Source of the DNA: Akkermansiaceae bacterium
GTDB taxonomy: Bacteria > Verrucomicrobiota > Verrucomicrobiia > Verrucomicrobiales > Akkermansiaceae
NCBI GenBank assembly: GCA_024233135.1
Contig: JACKPZ010000017.1
Location: 30,825-94,824 of the forward strand
Direction: 5' to 3'
Length of the DNA stretch: 64,000 bases
Shown here: positions 26,666-35,777 of the stretch, in pieces
How the letters are laid out: each line of letters starts with the position of its first letter
How positions within the stretch are numbered: position 1 is the first letter of the stretch
Position numbers and translations under genes: made by a program
Notes under the pieces: generated by a model
Seen by the model: the letters and a program-made list of their open reading frames with translations, nothing else
Database searches by the model: none
What the model was told of the DNA's origin: nothing

Positions 26666-26739
26666 TGTGGCCGGGCCTTCCAGGCCCGTAGCCGAGCTTT
26701 CTGGAACCGATGGCTACGGGCCTGGAAGGCCCGGCCACA
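26666..26739. repeat. 28-bp perfect inverted repeat (REP/BIME-like hairpin)
   Basis: Arms 26666-26693 (TGTGGCCGGGCCTTCCAGGC and 8 more bases) and 26712-26739 are exact reverse complements around an 18-base loop. It lies between two convergent genes, recN and the RES toxin. The stem is far longer than a usual terminator and no T-run follows, so a dispersed REP-type element is likelier, though it could also block convergent transcription. Confidence 0.8.
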
Positions 26740-26765
26740 GGTGCGGCACCTCCAACGCACCAGAA

Positions 26766-27245
26766 TCACGATTTGTGAAGCGCGACCGTAGAAACACCCA
26801 GCCGCGCATCGAACAGAAACCGCTGCGGCGCGCTGATCTCCAGATTCCGGAAATCCGGATGCCGCGGATTGACCAACAGCGTGTGCTCCGCGGGCACGAC
26901 GACGCTCGGGAGTTTGAGGCAAGGCGAACCCGCTCTCTTCAACCACGCGGCACCAAGGATCCTCGCACCACGTGAGGACGGAAGTTCGGCCCAATCGCTG
27001 GGCAGTTCGGACACCATCTCGATGAGAGCATCCGGAACCGTCACCTCGATGATCCGCCAGTCCAGCTTCAAGATTTCACGCGGCGCATGGACGACGATCT
27101 CCAGCATCGCCAGAGCCCTCGACTCCGCCAGATAGACCGCGGCGAGTCCCTCCGGATTCCATCGCCCGCCGTGAATGCGCGCGCCTTCGCCGTCCATCGC
27201 CGTTTCCGCCCAGCGGGCCTGCACGATACGGAAGTAGCGGGCCAT
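26766..27245 (-). CDS. RES-domain toxin (NAD+-degrading)
   Basis: A 159-residue RES-family protein. The N-terminus ARYFRIVQARWAETAMDGEG and the RIHGGRWNPEGLAAVYLAES motif hold the Arg, Tyr, Glu and Ser residues that mark the fold; VVVPAEHTLLVNPRHPDF near the end is also typical. Characterised RES toxins are NAD+ phosphorylases or ADP-ribosyltransferases. It starts three bases after the antitoxin stop, so the two form one operon. An AT-poor region downstream leads into the 28-bp inverted repeat. Confidence 0.88.
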   Translation of the reverse strand: MARYFRIVQARWAETAMDGEGARIHGGRWNPEGLAAVYLAESRALAMLEIVVHAPREILKLDWRIIEVTVPDALIEMVSELPSDWAELPSSRGARILGAAWLKRAGSPCLKLPSVVVPAEHTLLVNPRHPDFRNLEISAPQRFLFDARLGVSTVALHKS

Positions 27246-27248
27246 GGC

Positions 27249-27656
27249 TCACGAAAACACGCCGTGCTCGATGCGACCGAGTAGCGCCTCGACCTCGCGG
27301 GCACCCACTTCCGTATCCGCGAAGTCCAGCGGCAACTCGCCACCGAACGCGTGCGCCGGAGATGACAGCCACGAACGCGCGCCGTCCTCACCGCCCAGTG
27401 CCTCCGAGGCGCGGGAAAACAACCGTGCGTAGCGCACCAACCGGTCCGACTCCGTCCGGTCCAGATAGCCCGCTTTCTTCCGGCGGTGCAGCGTGGCGCG
27501 CGACATCCCAAGCAATGCGGCCATTCGCTCCTCGGTGAGTCCGAGCAGGAGGCGCAAGGCCTCGAATTCCACCATGTGCAGCCCGTCCCTCACTTTGCGG
27601 ATGACGTAAGGAGCCTCCGGTTCGCGCAGAACATTCTCGTCACCCTCTTGATTCAT
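27249..27656 (-). CDS. Xre/MbcA/ParS-type antitoxin of the RES toxin
   Basis: A 135-residue protein with a helix-turn-helix (LLLGLTEERMAALLGMSRATLHRRKKAG, ~35-65) and a C-terminal toxin-binding DUF2384-like domain (RYARLFSRASEALGG to PLDFADTEVGAREVEALLGRI). This is the standard partner of RES toxins and probably represses the operon. Two starts compete: ATG 27656, whose promoter -10 ends 7 bases before it (leaderless), and TTG 27665, which has GGAGG six bases upstream but lies within the -10. I prefer the ATG. Confidence 0.85.
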   Translation of the reverse strand: MNQEGDENVLREPEAPYVIRKVRDGLHMVEFEALRLLLGLTEERMAALLGMSRATLHRRKKAGYLDRTESDRLVRYARLFSRASEALGGEDGARSWLSSPAHAFGGELPLDFADTEVGAREVEALLGRIEHGVFS

Positions 27657-27663
27657 ATGATAC

Positions 27664-27692
27664 AAACTATTCCTCCATTTGCAACACATCAA
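27664..27692 (-). promoter_or_regulatory. Promoter of the Xre-RES operon
   Basis: Minus strand: -35 TTGATG (27687-27692), 17-base spacer, -10 TAGTTT (27664-27669), then 7 bases to the ATG at 27656. The same -10 sequence and spacing occur at parD (43097-43126). Confidence 0.5.
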
Positions 27693-27731
27693 GCAAAAAG
27701 AAAGCCGCCCGGGAAAGACCCGGACGGCTTT
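27692..27731 (-). terminator. Rho-independent terminator of the metK-ahcY operon
   Basis: Read on the minus strand, AAAGCCGTCCGGG pairs with CCCGGGCGGCTTT (one mismatch) around a short loop and is followed by CTTTTTGC. It lies 13 bases past the ahcY stop codon, and its T-run abuts the -35 of the Xre-RES promoter. Confidence 0.85.
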
Positions 27732-27743
27732 GAAACCGAGCGA

Positions 27744-29174
27744 TCAATAACGGTAGTGATCCGGCTTATACGGACCTTCCTGCGGCACGCCGATGTAGTC
27801 GGCCTGCTCGGGGGTCAGCTTGGTGAGCTTGGCGCCGATCTTCTCGAGGTGGAGGCGGGCGACCTCCTCGTCGAGGTGTTTCGGCAGCACCTTCACTTCG
27901 CCGGGCTTGTAGGAGTCCTTGTTCTTCCAGAGGTCGATCTGGGCGAGCGTCTGGTTGGTGAAGCTGTTGGACATCACGAAACTCGGGTGGCCGGTGGCGC
28001 AGCCGAGGTTCACAAGACGGCCTTCCGCAAGCATGTAGAGACTGTTTCCGGTCGGGAACGTGTATTTGTCCACCTGCGGCTTGATGTTCGTCCGGGTGAC
28101 GCCTTCCGCCTCGTTGAGCTTGTCGATCTGGATCTCGTTGTCGAAGTGGCCGATGTTACAAACAATGGCCTGGTCCTTCATCTTCTCCATGTGCTCGAGG
28201 CGGATGATGTTGTAGTTGCCGGTGGTGGTGACGTAGATGTCGCCCCAGCCGAGGGTGTCCTCGACGGTGAGCACGCGGAAACCTTCCATCGCCGCCTGCA
28301 GCGCGCAGATCGGGTCGACCTCGGTGACGACCACCTGGGCGCCTTGTCCGCGCATCGCCTGGGCGCAGCCCTTGCCGACGTCGCCGTAGCCGCAGACCAC
28401 GGCCACCTTGCCGGAGATCATCACGTCGGTGGCGCGCTTGATGCCGTCGACGAGCGACTCGCGGCAGCCGTAGAGGTTGTCGAACTTCGACTTGGTGACC
28501 GAGTCGTTCACGTTGATGGCGGGAACCAGCAGCGTGCCGGCCTTGGCCATCTGATAGAGGCGGTGGACGCCGGTGGTGGTTTCCTCGGAAACGCCCTTCC
28601 AGTCCTTCACCATCTTGCCGAAGATGCCCGGCTGCTCCGCGGCGATTTGCTTGAGCAGGTCCTTGATGACCTTCACCTCGTGGTTGTCCGACGGGGTGTT
28701 CACCCAGTCCGATCCGTTCTCCATCTCGTATCCCTTGTGAATGAGCAGGGTCGCGTCGCCACCGTCATCGACGATGAGCTCCGGGCCGAATCCGCCCGGG
28801 AATTGGAGCGCCTGCCAGGTGCACCACCAATACTCCTCAAGCGTTTCGCCCTTCCAGGCGAACACCGGGATGCCGGCGGCGGCGATCGCAGCGGCGGCGT
28901 GGTCCTGGGTTGAGAAGATGTTGCAGGAAACCCAACGCACGTCGGCACCGAGCTCCTTGAGGGTCTCGATCAGGACGGCGGTCTGGATGGTCATGTGCAA
29001 CGAGCCCATGATCCGAACGCCGGCGAGCGGCTTCTCAGGGCCATACTTGGCGCGGGTGGCCATCAGGCCGGGCATTTCGTGCTCGGCGATTTCGATTTCC
29101 TTGCGGCCGAAATCGGCCAGTCCGATGTCACGGACCTTGTAATCTTGGACGGGGGGTTCGGCGACGGCTGTCAT
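27744..29174 (-). CDS. ahcY: Adenosylhomocysteinase
   Basis: Hydrolyses S-adenosylhomocysteine to adenosine and homocysteine, relieving product inhibition of methyltransferases. The 476-residue length fits the long bacterial form. Visible are MGSLHMTIQTAVLIETL, SCNIFSTQDHAAAAIA (active-site region), DDGGDATLLIHKGYE, the NAD-binding GYGDVGKGCAQAMRGQ loop, and the C-terminal KPDHYRY end that closes the cofactor site of the partner subunit. It follows metK by 27 bases in the same operon. A terminator lies just after it. Confidence 0.97.
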   Translation of the reverse strand: MTAVAEPPVQDYKVRDIGLADFGRKEIEIAEHEMPGLMATRAKYGPEKPLAGVRIMGSLHMTIQTAVLIETLKELGADVRWVSCNIFSTQDHAAAAIAAAGIPVFAWKGETLEEYWWCTWQALQFPGGFGPELIVDDGGDATLLIHKGYEMENGSDWVNTPSDNHEVKVIKDLLKQIAAEQPGIFGKMVKDWKGVSEETTTGVHRLYQMAKAGTLLVPAINVNDSVTKSKFDNLYGCRESLVDGIKRATDVMISGKVAVVCGYGDVGKGCAQAMRGQGAQVVVTEVDPICALQAAMEGFRVLTVEDTLGWGDIYVTTTGNYNIIRLEHMEKMKDQAIVCNIGHFDNEIQIDKLNEAEGVTRTNIKPQVDKYTFPTGNSLYMLAEGRLVNLGCATGHPSFVMSNSFTNQTLAQIDLWKNKDSYKPGEVKVLPKHLDEEVARLHLEKIGAKLTKLTPEQADYIGVPQEGPYKPDHYRY

Positions 29175-29201
29175 CGTTTCGTTTCTTGTTAGGTTGTTCG
29201 G

Positions 29202-30398
<1,197 letters not shown>

Positions 30399-30415
30399 GG
30401 GGTTCGTGATTTTTC

Positions 30416-30443
30416 GTATCGTCAAATCGTGATTCGTTGATAC
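30416..30443. promoter_or_regulatory. Imperfect dyad between metK and the ArsR-methyltransferase gene
   Basis: The two 14-base halves GTATCGTCAAATCG and TGATTCGTTGATAC match at 10 of 14 positions as an inverted repeat, with GTATC/GATAC at the outer ends. It is centred in the 57-base divergent spacer and is a good candidate operator for the ArsR-family regulator controlling both directions. Confidence 0.5.
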
Positions 30444-30455
30444 TTTCGGCCCGCC

Positions 30456-31373
30456 ATGACGTCAATGCTCAAATCCCTGAAACTGATTTCCGATCCCACG
30501 CGATTGCGGATCTTGATGCTGGTGGCGGAAGAAGCGCTTTCGGTGGCGGAGCTGCAGGAAGTCCTCGGCATGGGGCAGAGCCGGATTTCCACCCAGCTTT
30601 CCCAGCTCAAGGCGGAAGGACTCGTCCAGGACGAACGCAGCGGGAAAAACAACATGTATGCCTGCACCGCCGCACCGGACCTCATGGAGGTGGCAAGGCG
30701 GGCCGCGGACGAATTGGACGAAGTCGCCGCGGACCGTGCCGCGCTTCGTCACCTGCTGCGGAAGCGCAAGGACACGGCGAGGGCGTATTTCGATGAACTG
30801 GCGGGACGTTTCGGCAAGGACTACGTGCCCGGCCGCTCGTGGAAGGCCCTCGCCGAGGCGCTCATCAAGGTGCTCAACTATCAGGTCGTCGCTGACCTCG
30901 GAGCTGGCGAGGGCACCCTAGCGCAGTTGCTCGCGCAGCGTGCGAACAAGGTCATCGCCGTGGATCTTTCGCCGAAGATGGTCGAGTTCGGCCAGTCGCT
31001 CGCGAAACAGAACGGCCTCGCGAATCTCGAATACCGCCTCGGCGACATCGAGACACCGCCCATCGAGGACGAAACGCTCGACCTCGCCATTCTCAGCCAG
31101 GCCCTCCACCACGCGGAGCACCCGCAGAAGGCATTGGACGCCGCTTTCCGCACGTTGAAACCCGGAGGGCGTCTGATCGTGCTCGATCTCCTCCAGCACA
31201 ATTTCGACGAAGCCCGTAAACTCTATGCCGACCGCTGGCTCGGTTTTTCCGAAAGCGATCTCGCTGCGATGATGGAGAAGGCGGGCTTCGAAAGCATCGA
31301 AACCATCATCGCCGACAAGGAAGCGGCCGCGCCGCACTTCCAGACGCTGTTGGGGATCGGGGTGAAGGCGTGA
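30456..31373 (+). CDS. ArsR-family regulator fused to SAM-dependent methyltransferase (SahR-like)
   Basis: A 305-residue two-domain protein. Residues 1-100 are an ArsR winged helix (LISDPTRLRILMLVAEEALSVAEL, recognition helix region MGQSRISTQLSQLKAEGLV). Residues ~120-300 are a class I methyltransferase fold with motif I VVADLGAGEGTL at ~145 and acidic motif II IAVDLS. This domain pair is that of SahR, the ArsR-type regulator described in Proteobacteria that responds to S-adenosylhomocysteine and controls SAM-cycle genes. Divergence from metK-ahcY makes the same role likely here. Whether the second domain methylates anything or only binds SAH is unknown. Confidence 0.82.
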   Translation: MTSMLKSLKLISDPTRLRILMLVAEEALSVAELQEVLGMGQSRISTQLSQLKAEGLVQDERSGKNNMYACTAAPDLMEVARRAADELDEVAADRAALRHLLRKRKDTARAYFDELAGRFGKDYVPGRSWKALAEALIKVLNYQVVADLGAGEGTLAQLLAQRANKVIAVDLSPKMVEFGQSLAKQNGLANLEYRLGDIETPPIEDETLDLAILSQALHHAEHPQKALDAAFRTLKPGGRLIVLDLLQHNFDEARKLYADRWLGFSESDLAAMMEKAGFESIETIIADKEAAAPHFQTLLGIGVKA

Positions 31374-32355
31374 TCAGGTGGCCGGAGCGAGGCGCTGGAG
31401 GAGCAGCGCGGCAACGAAAGCCAGAGGCGGCACGCAGAACATCGCGATCGACATTGGGTCGTTCCAAAGAAGCCGCGGCGTGTTCAGTTCAAGAGAGGAA
31501 AGCGACATCGGAAGCAAGAGAACCCAGTCCAACAAGGGAAATCCCGCAAGCAGTCCGGAGACATATCGCGCAACAGGCGTCCTCAACCTTGATCCGCAGT
31601 ATCCATACCAGCCAATCATCGGAACAGGCGCGACGAACAACAGCCAGGAGATCTCCCCTGTCACCATCTGTCCAAAAGCCATTGGCGCGAGCAGGCAAAG
31701 CACCGAGATCACAAATAGCGTCGTTGAGGAGTCTCCGTCTCCCTCCGTCGTTGGTCGAGATTCGTTCCGGGCCCGGATCGAAAGAGCCATTGTATAGAAA
31801 ATCAACGCGCAGCCCGGAAACGCAGAGGAAAAGCAGACCACCCAAGGTTTGCCCGGGGCTTGCAAAACCCAAAGCACCAAGAAACGGAAGCGCGCCGCGG
31901 CAGAACCCCATCGGCACCACCGACCACACCGCCCGCTTGTGGACCCAAGTGTAGAGCAAGACACTCACCACAACCACCAAGACAGCCGGCCAGGTCATCG
32001 GATTCGCCAGTAGAGCCAGCGAAACACCGACAAGAAGACAGCCAACCGCGGAGGCAAGATAGCTCACTCTTTGGAACAATCCCCTCGGCAATGCCCTTTC
32101 CGTGCGATTGCGGAGATCCCAATCGAAATCCTTCCAATCATTCAGAAAGCATCCACCCAGATAGAGCGAACATGCGCCCGCCACCAGCAGCAGCGTCGGC
32201 ATCATGGGAACCGGTGTGAAATCCGGCCGATTCGGATCTGATTCAAACATCACAATCCCAAACGCCACCCCGACCCACACATTGCTCACCACGCTCGGCA
32301 GGTTCGCGACGCGCATGGTGGCGAGCAGGGCGCGGAGTTTCCCGGGAGGGGTCAT
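31374..32355 (-). pseudogene. UbiA-like prenyltransferase gene with a frameshift
   Basis: The sequence from ATG 32355 encodes a UbiA-type membrane prenyltransferase: RVANLPSVVSNVWVGVA, then the aspartate-rich motif GGCFLNDWKDFDWDLRNRTER and several membrane helices up to LGGLLFLCVSG. At about 31813-31817 the frame breaks; deleting one G of a GGG run would join it to CALIFYTMALSIRARNESR and then to helices ending LLLQRLAPAT at 31374. The restored product is ~325 residues. Either a real lesion or a base-call error explains it. It overlaps the ligase stop by four bases (32352-32355), so it is the last gene of that operon. Confidence 0.8.
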
Positions 32356-33374
32356 GAGGTGGCTTTCCGGATCTTTGCAGCGAAGTGGTGTTTGGAAAAC
32401 GCGATCTTCTCGTAGTGCCCCGCTCCGGGGTTCTCCTTGTGTTGTTTCACCACCGGTTCGAGGCGGCGCAGGAGGCCGATGCCGTTGGCCATCTGGATGG
32501 CGAGGCCGGGCCGGGCGTTGACCTCGATCATGAGCGGGCCGATCTCCTCGTCGATCATCAGGTCCACGCCGAGGTATCCGAGGCCGGTCATTTCCTGGCA
32601 GGTCACGGCGATGTCTAGGATCTTGTTCCACTCGGGCATCTGGATGCCGATGAGATCCACTCCGGTATCCGGGTGCTTGGTGACGGGCTTGCCGTGGTGA
32701 ACGGCCCGCACGGTGACACCCGTCGCGATGTCGATGCCGATGCCGAGCGCGCCCTGATGGAGGTTCGCGCGGCCGTCGGACTCCTTGGTGGCGGCCCTCA
32801 GCATCGCCATCACCGGATAACCGTGCAGCATCACGCAGCGGATGTCCGGCGCGCCTTGGTAACTGAGGTCGGTCAGCAACTTCGCCGGCCGCACGCGGTA
32901 TTCGACGAGCGCGCAGTCCCTCTGGCCACCGAGGCTGAAGAGGCCGGCGAGGATGTTGGAAACATGGTGGCGGATCTCGTCGCGGGTCAGCACGGCACCG
33001 CTCGGCTTGATGAAAAGATCCCCTTCCCGCTCGTCGATGACGAGCACACCCTTGCCTCCGGAGCCGCGGCTCGGCTTGATGACGAACGAATATCTTTTGT
33101 CGAGGATGCGCTCGATCCTGGATGCGTCGTGCGGCGTGCGGATGACTGCGAAGGTTTCCGGAACCGACAGCCCTTCCGCCTCGGCGAGCGCCTTCGTCTG
33201 GAGTTTGTCGTCCACCAGGCGGTAGAGCCGCCGCGGGTTGTTCGGCAGGAGGAAACGGGCGTTGCGCATGTTGATGCCCACCACTCCGAGATCGCGCAGC
33301 TCGCCGGGCGTGCGGAACCACCGGTGCCACCATTTCACCCCCACGTCGGAAGCCGTTTGGTCCCCATCAGGCAT
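32352..33374 (-). CDS. Alpha-L-glutamate ligase-like ATP-grasp protein
   Basis: A 340-residue RimK-related ATP-grasp protein. The domain is marked by FVIKPSRGSGGKGVLVIDER (ATP lysine and glycine loop), CALVEYRV and the metal-binding end DLMIDEEIGPLMIEVNARPGL. It matches the family annotated as alpha-L-glutamate ligase-like, always found with the 7TM transglutaminase-like protein and a zinc protease, as here. It presumably attaches an amino acid to a carboxylate substrate, but no substrate is known. It overlaps the 7TM gene by 8 bases. Confidence 0.87.
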   Translation of the reverse strand: MPDGDQTASDVGVKWWHRWFRTPGELRDLGVVGINMRNARFLLPNNPRRLYRLVDDKLQTKALAEAEGLSVPETFAVIRTPHDASRIERILDKRYSFVIKPSRGSGGKGVLVIDEREGDLFIKPSGAVLTRDEIRHHVSNILAGLFSLGGQRDCALVEYRVRPAKLLTDLSYQGAPDIRCVMLHGYPVMAMLRAATKESDGRANLHQGALGIGIDIATGVTVRAVHHGKPVTKHPDTGVDLIGIQMPEWNKILDIAVTCQEMTGLGYLGVDLMIDEEIGPLMIEVNARPGLAIQMANGIGLLRRLEPVVKQHKENPGAGHYEKIAFSKHHFAAKIRKATS

Positions 33375-34893
33375 CGGAGAAGGTCTTGAAGCGGATCAAT
33401 TCGGAAAGCCGGTATCCGGTATAGCGGCCGATCATCAGGATGCCGGCCAGAAGCACGAGCAGCAGCTCCGGGAAATAGAACGACCAATACTGCACCTGGC
33501 CGATGCGCATGAAGAAGAACGCGAACACGGCGACCAGAAGCGAGCCTCCAACCTGGATGATGGCGGAACGTTTCCCCTCCTCCTCCCAGATGAGCGACAT
33601 GCGCTCGATGGTCCATGCGAGGATGATCATCGGAAACAAGGTGATCTGCACACCTCCGGCCATGCCCATGCGATAGCCGATCACACTCATCAACATCATC
33701 AGCAGCGTGACGATCACCACGCAGGCGGCGACGCGCGGGACAACCAGCAGGTTCAGTCGCGAGAGCAGGAAACGGAACCACAAACCCGCGCCGATGAGCA
33801 CCGAGAACATGATCAGCCCCCTCGCCAGCGGGATCTCCAACAACGCGAGCGCGATGAGCACGGGCATGAATGTGCCGAGGGTGGGAATACCCACGATGTT
33901 CCGCAGCAGAACGACGACGAAGGCACCGAGCGGAATCAACACGATATATCGAAACACGGCGCGTTCCGAAAGCGGCAGGCCGAGGATCGTCGAGACCATC
34001 CACGGCGAATCGCGCAGGTCCGTCAGGGTCCGCAGCGGAACGGGCTCCTTCGCAACGGTAAAGACAACACGCGAGTTTTCACCGCCGGTGACGTCGAGCA
34101 AGGGACCGCCGCCCCGATGCCATACATAGAGCCCCGTGCCATCGAGGACCTGTCCCGGCTCCATCGGATTCCTGACCTTCCAGTAGGCTCCGTCGTAATA
34201 TTCCAGCAGCGGCACCGGCGGCTGGGCGCCGAGATCGGGCTCGAGGCGCACGCCGTAGGCGAGCCGTGCCGGCACGCCCGCGAGGTTGAGCAGGTCGATT
34301 CCCATGTCGAGGACCGCCATCTCGCGCGATTCCTTTTCATAGTGCCGCTTCAGCAGCAGGATCTCCTGCGGAGCATCTTCTCCGGAGATCTGTTGGAAAA
34401 CACTGACGAAGAGAGAATCCGGATCCGAAGTGGTCGTCTTGATCCGACCGACCACCGCACGCGCCGGATCTCCGAGCGAGCTGGGAAACCCGGGAGTCAC
34501 GGCTTCCGGCGGGTTTCCCGGGATCGGTTCGCCGCCGCCGCTCGTGCCCTCCGGCACGCGGATGCGGAAATAAAGCGCCTGCCCGCCCTGACGTTCCTCA
34601 CCGGACCAGACGGCGGTGTATTCGCCCTCGTTTCGCTCGGTATAGAAACTATAGCCCAGAGAGCCGGCCTCCTGCCCACGGTTCATGTCGACGGCGACGG
34701 CCGGCAGCGAAAGCCGGGCCTTCGGTCGCTTGCCCGTGCCCAGAAACGAAACTTTCGCTTCGATCTCCCAATCCTGCACCGACTCGCCGCGCCAGAACGG
34801 GATGCCGAGGTGGACAACCTTGTGCCACGCCAGCCCGCCTCCCAGGAAAACAAGGAACAGGACCGCGATCAGGAGCTTGGTTCTCGCGCTCAT
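33367..34893 (-). CDS. Inactive transglutaminase-like domain fused to seven membrane helices
   Basis: A 508-residue membrane protein. One N-terminal helix (LLIAVLFLVFLGGGLAW) is followed by a large periplasmic part (~30-310) with a transglutaminase-like region (MAVLDMGIDLLNLAGVPARLAYGV, YYDGAYWKVRNPMEPGQ) that lacks the catalytic Cys. About seven C-terminal helices (AVFRYIVLIPLGAFVVVLL onward) follow. It is the 7TM_transglut type, the central membrane gene of a conserved trio with a retropepsin-like zinc protease upstream and a glutamate-ligase-like gene downstream. Function unknown. Confidence 0.85.
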   Translation of the reverse strand: MSARTKLLIAVLFLVFLGGGLAWHKVVHLGIPFWRGESVQDWEIEAKVSFLGTGKRPKARLSLPAVAVDMNRGQEAGSLGYSFYTERNEGEYTAVWSGEERQGGQALYFRIRVPEGTSGGGEPIPGNPPEAVTPGFPSSLGDPARAVVGRIKTTTSDPDSLFVSVFQQISGEDAPQEILLLKRHYEKESREMAVLDMGIDLLNLAGVPARLAYGVRLEPDLGAQPPVPLLEYYDGAYWKVRNPMEPGQVLDGTGLYVWHRGGGPLLDVTGGENSRVVFTVAKEPVPLRTLTDLRDSPWMVSTILGLPLSERAVFRYIVLIPLGAFVVVLLRNIVGIPTLGTFMPVLIALALLEIPLARGLIMFSVLIGAGLWFRFLLSRLNLLVVPRVAACVVIVTLLMMLMSVIGYRMGMAGGVQITLFPMIILAWTIERMSLIWEEEGKRSAIIQVGGSLLVAVFAFFFMRIGQVQYWSFYFPELLLVLLAGILMIGRYTGYRLSELIRFKTFSDA

Positions 34894-34918
34894 CGGGAGA
34901 GGTCGGCAGGTGCCGCGC

Positions 34919-35656
34919 TCAGCGGAAGATTTTCTGCTCCGCCAGATGGGCGCGGCTCGGATCCACCCAGCCGAGGTCCTTGATCATGGTCCGGCCGATG
35001 AGCACCGGCGCGAGCATGTTGGACCGGTTGTTGAGGGTGAATTCGCCGCGCAACTTGCGCTCGCCGATCTCGAACGAAAGCCGCACCACCTCACGGGCGA
35101 CCGACTCGCCGCCGGGCTCCTTGATTTTCGCGATCCGGACGAAAGGCGCTTCGATCCGGGTGCGCGCCGGTTTTTTCACCGACGGATCGGTGACGATGAA
35201 TCGCACCCATTTTTTCCCGTCGCGTTCGAAGAGCTCGATGTCTTCCGCATGGATGGAACTGGTGCGCGCTCCGGTGTCGAGCTTCGCCTTGAGCTTCTCC
35301 TCGACGCCGTCGATGCGGATGTACTCGCGCCACCCGAAGATCTGCACCGGCTCCGCACTCACCGGCCGGGCGACCGCGGCGGCCTCGGCATCGGCCTGCT
35401 CGGCGGCCATCTCGTCATCCGGATCCGCCTCCGTCCCGTCGGTCGCCTTGTCCGCGGCATCCTCCGGCTTCTTCTCTTCTTCTGCGGGTTCGGATTTCGT
35501 TTCCTCGGTCACGGCTGGGGCGTCGGAGGTGTTCGGTTTCACATCAGCGGCCGGCTTGGCGGTCGGGGCTGCGGTCAGCCCGCCTGCCGATACCATCGTC
35601 AGCAGCATGGGCAGGAGCATCCATCGGATGGAACGTTCGGGCTTTGGGAATCTCAC
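34919..35656 (-). CDS. RimK/LysX-associated zinc protease (retropepsin-like), exported
   Basis: A 245-residue protein. The N-terminus (WMLLPMLLTMVSAGGLTAAP) is a signal peptide, followed by a long acidic low-complexity linker (~35-95) and a retropepsin-like domain with the AKLDTGARTSSIHAEDIELF motif (Asp of the DTGA site), then APVLIGRTMIKDLGWVDPSRA. This is the PF05618-type putative protease found with glutamate-ligase-like genes. The GTG at 35656 is used; an ATG at 35620 would start within the signal peptide. It heads a minus-strand operon with the 7TM and ligase genes. Confidence 0.82.
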   Translation of the reverse strand: MRFPKPERSIRWMLLPMLLTMVSAGGLTAAPTAKPAADVKPNTSDAPAVTEETKSEPAEEEKKPEDAADKATDGTEADPDDEMAAEQADAEAAAVARPVSAEPVQIFGWREYIRIDGVEEKLKAKLDTGARTSSIHAEDIELFERDGKKWVRFIVTDPSVKKPARTRIEAPFVRIAKIKEPGGESVAREVVRLSFEIGERKLRGEFTLNNRSNMLAPVLIGRTMIKDLGWVDPSRAHLAEQKIFR

Positions 35657-35740
35657 GCGGGCCGACTATCACCACCGGATCCCGCTTTATGCAACGGAAA
35701 AGCCGGACTTCCGACGCATGCGAGGGGGTGAAAATTGCCA

Positions 35741-35769
35741 TCGACCGGTCCGCGTGAAATTCCTACCTT
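35741..35769 (+). promoter_or_regulatory. Promoter of the acyltransferase operon
   Basis: -35 TCGACC (35741-35746), 17-base spacer, -10 TACCTT (35764-35769), then 8 bases to the GTG start at 35778. The layout matches the other near-leaderless promoters of the window. Confidence 0.4.
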
Positions 35770-35777
35770 GACGGCGC

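Noticed and set aside
26546..26791. Short frame with an AFQARS...AWKARP pattern after recN
   Set aside because: It is a translation of the 28-bp inverted repeat and flanks; such artefact proteins recur wherever this repeat type is found.
30399..30455. A SAM or SAH riboswitch before metK
   Set aside because: The divergent spacer is only 57 bases and contains a dyad rather than a riboswitch-like fold; a protein regulator is the better explanation.
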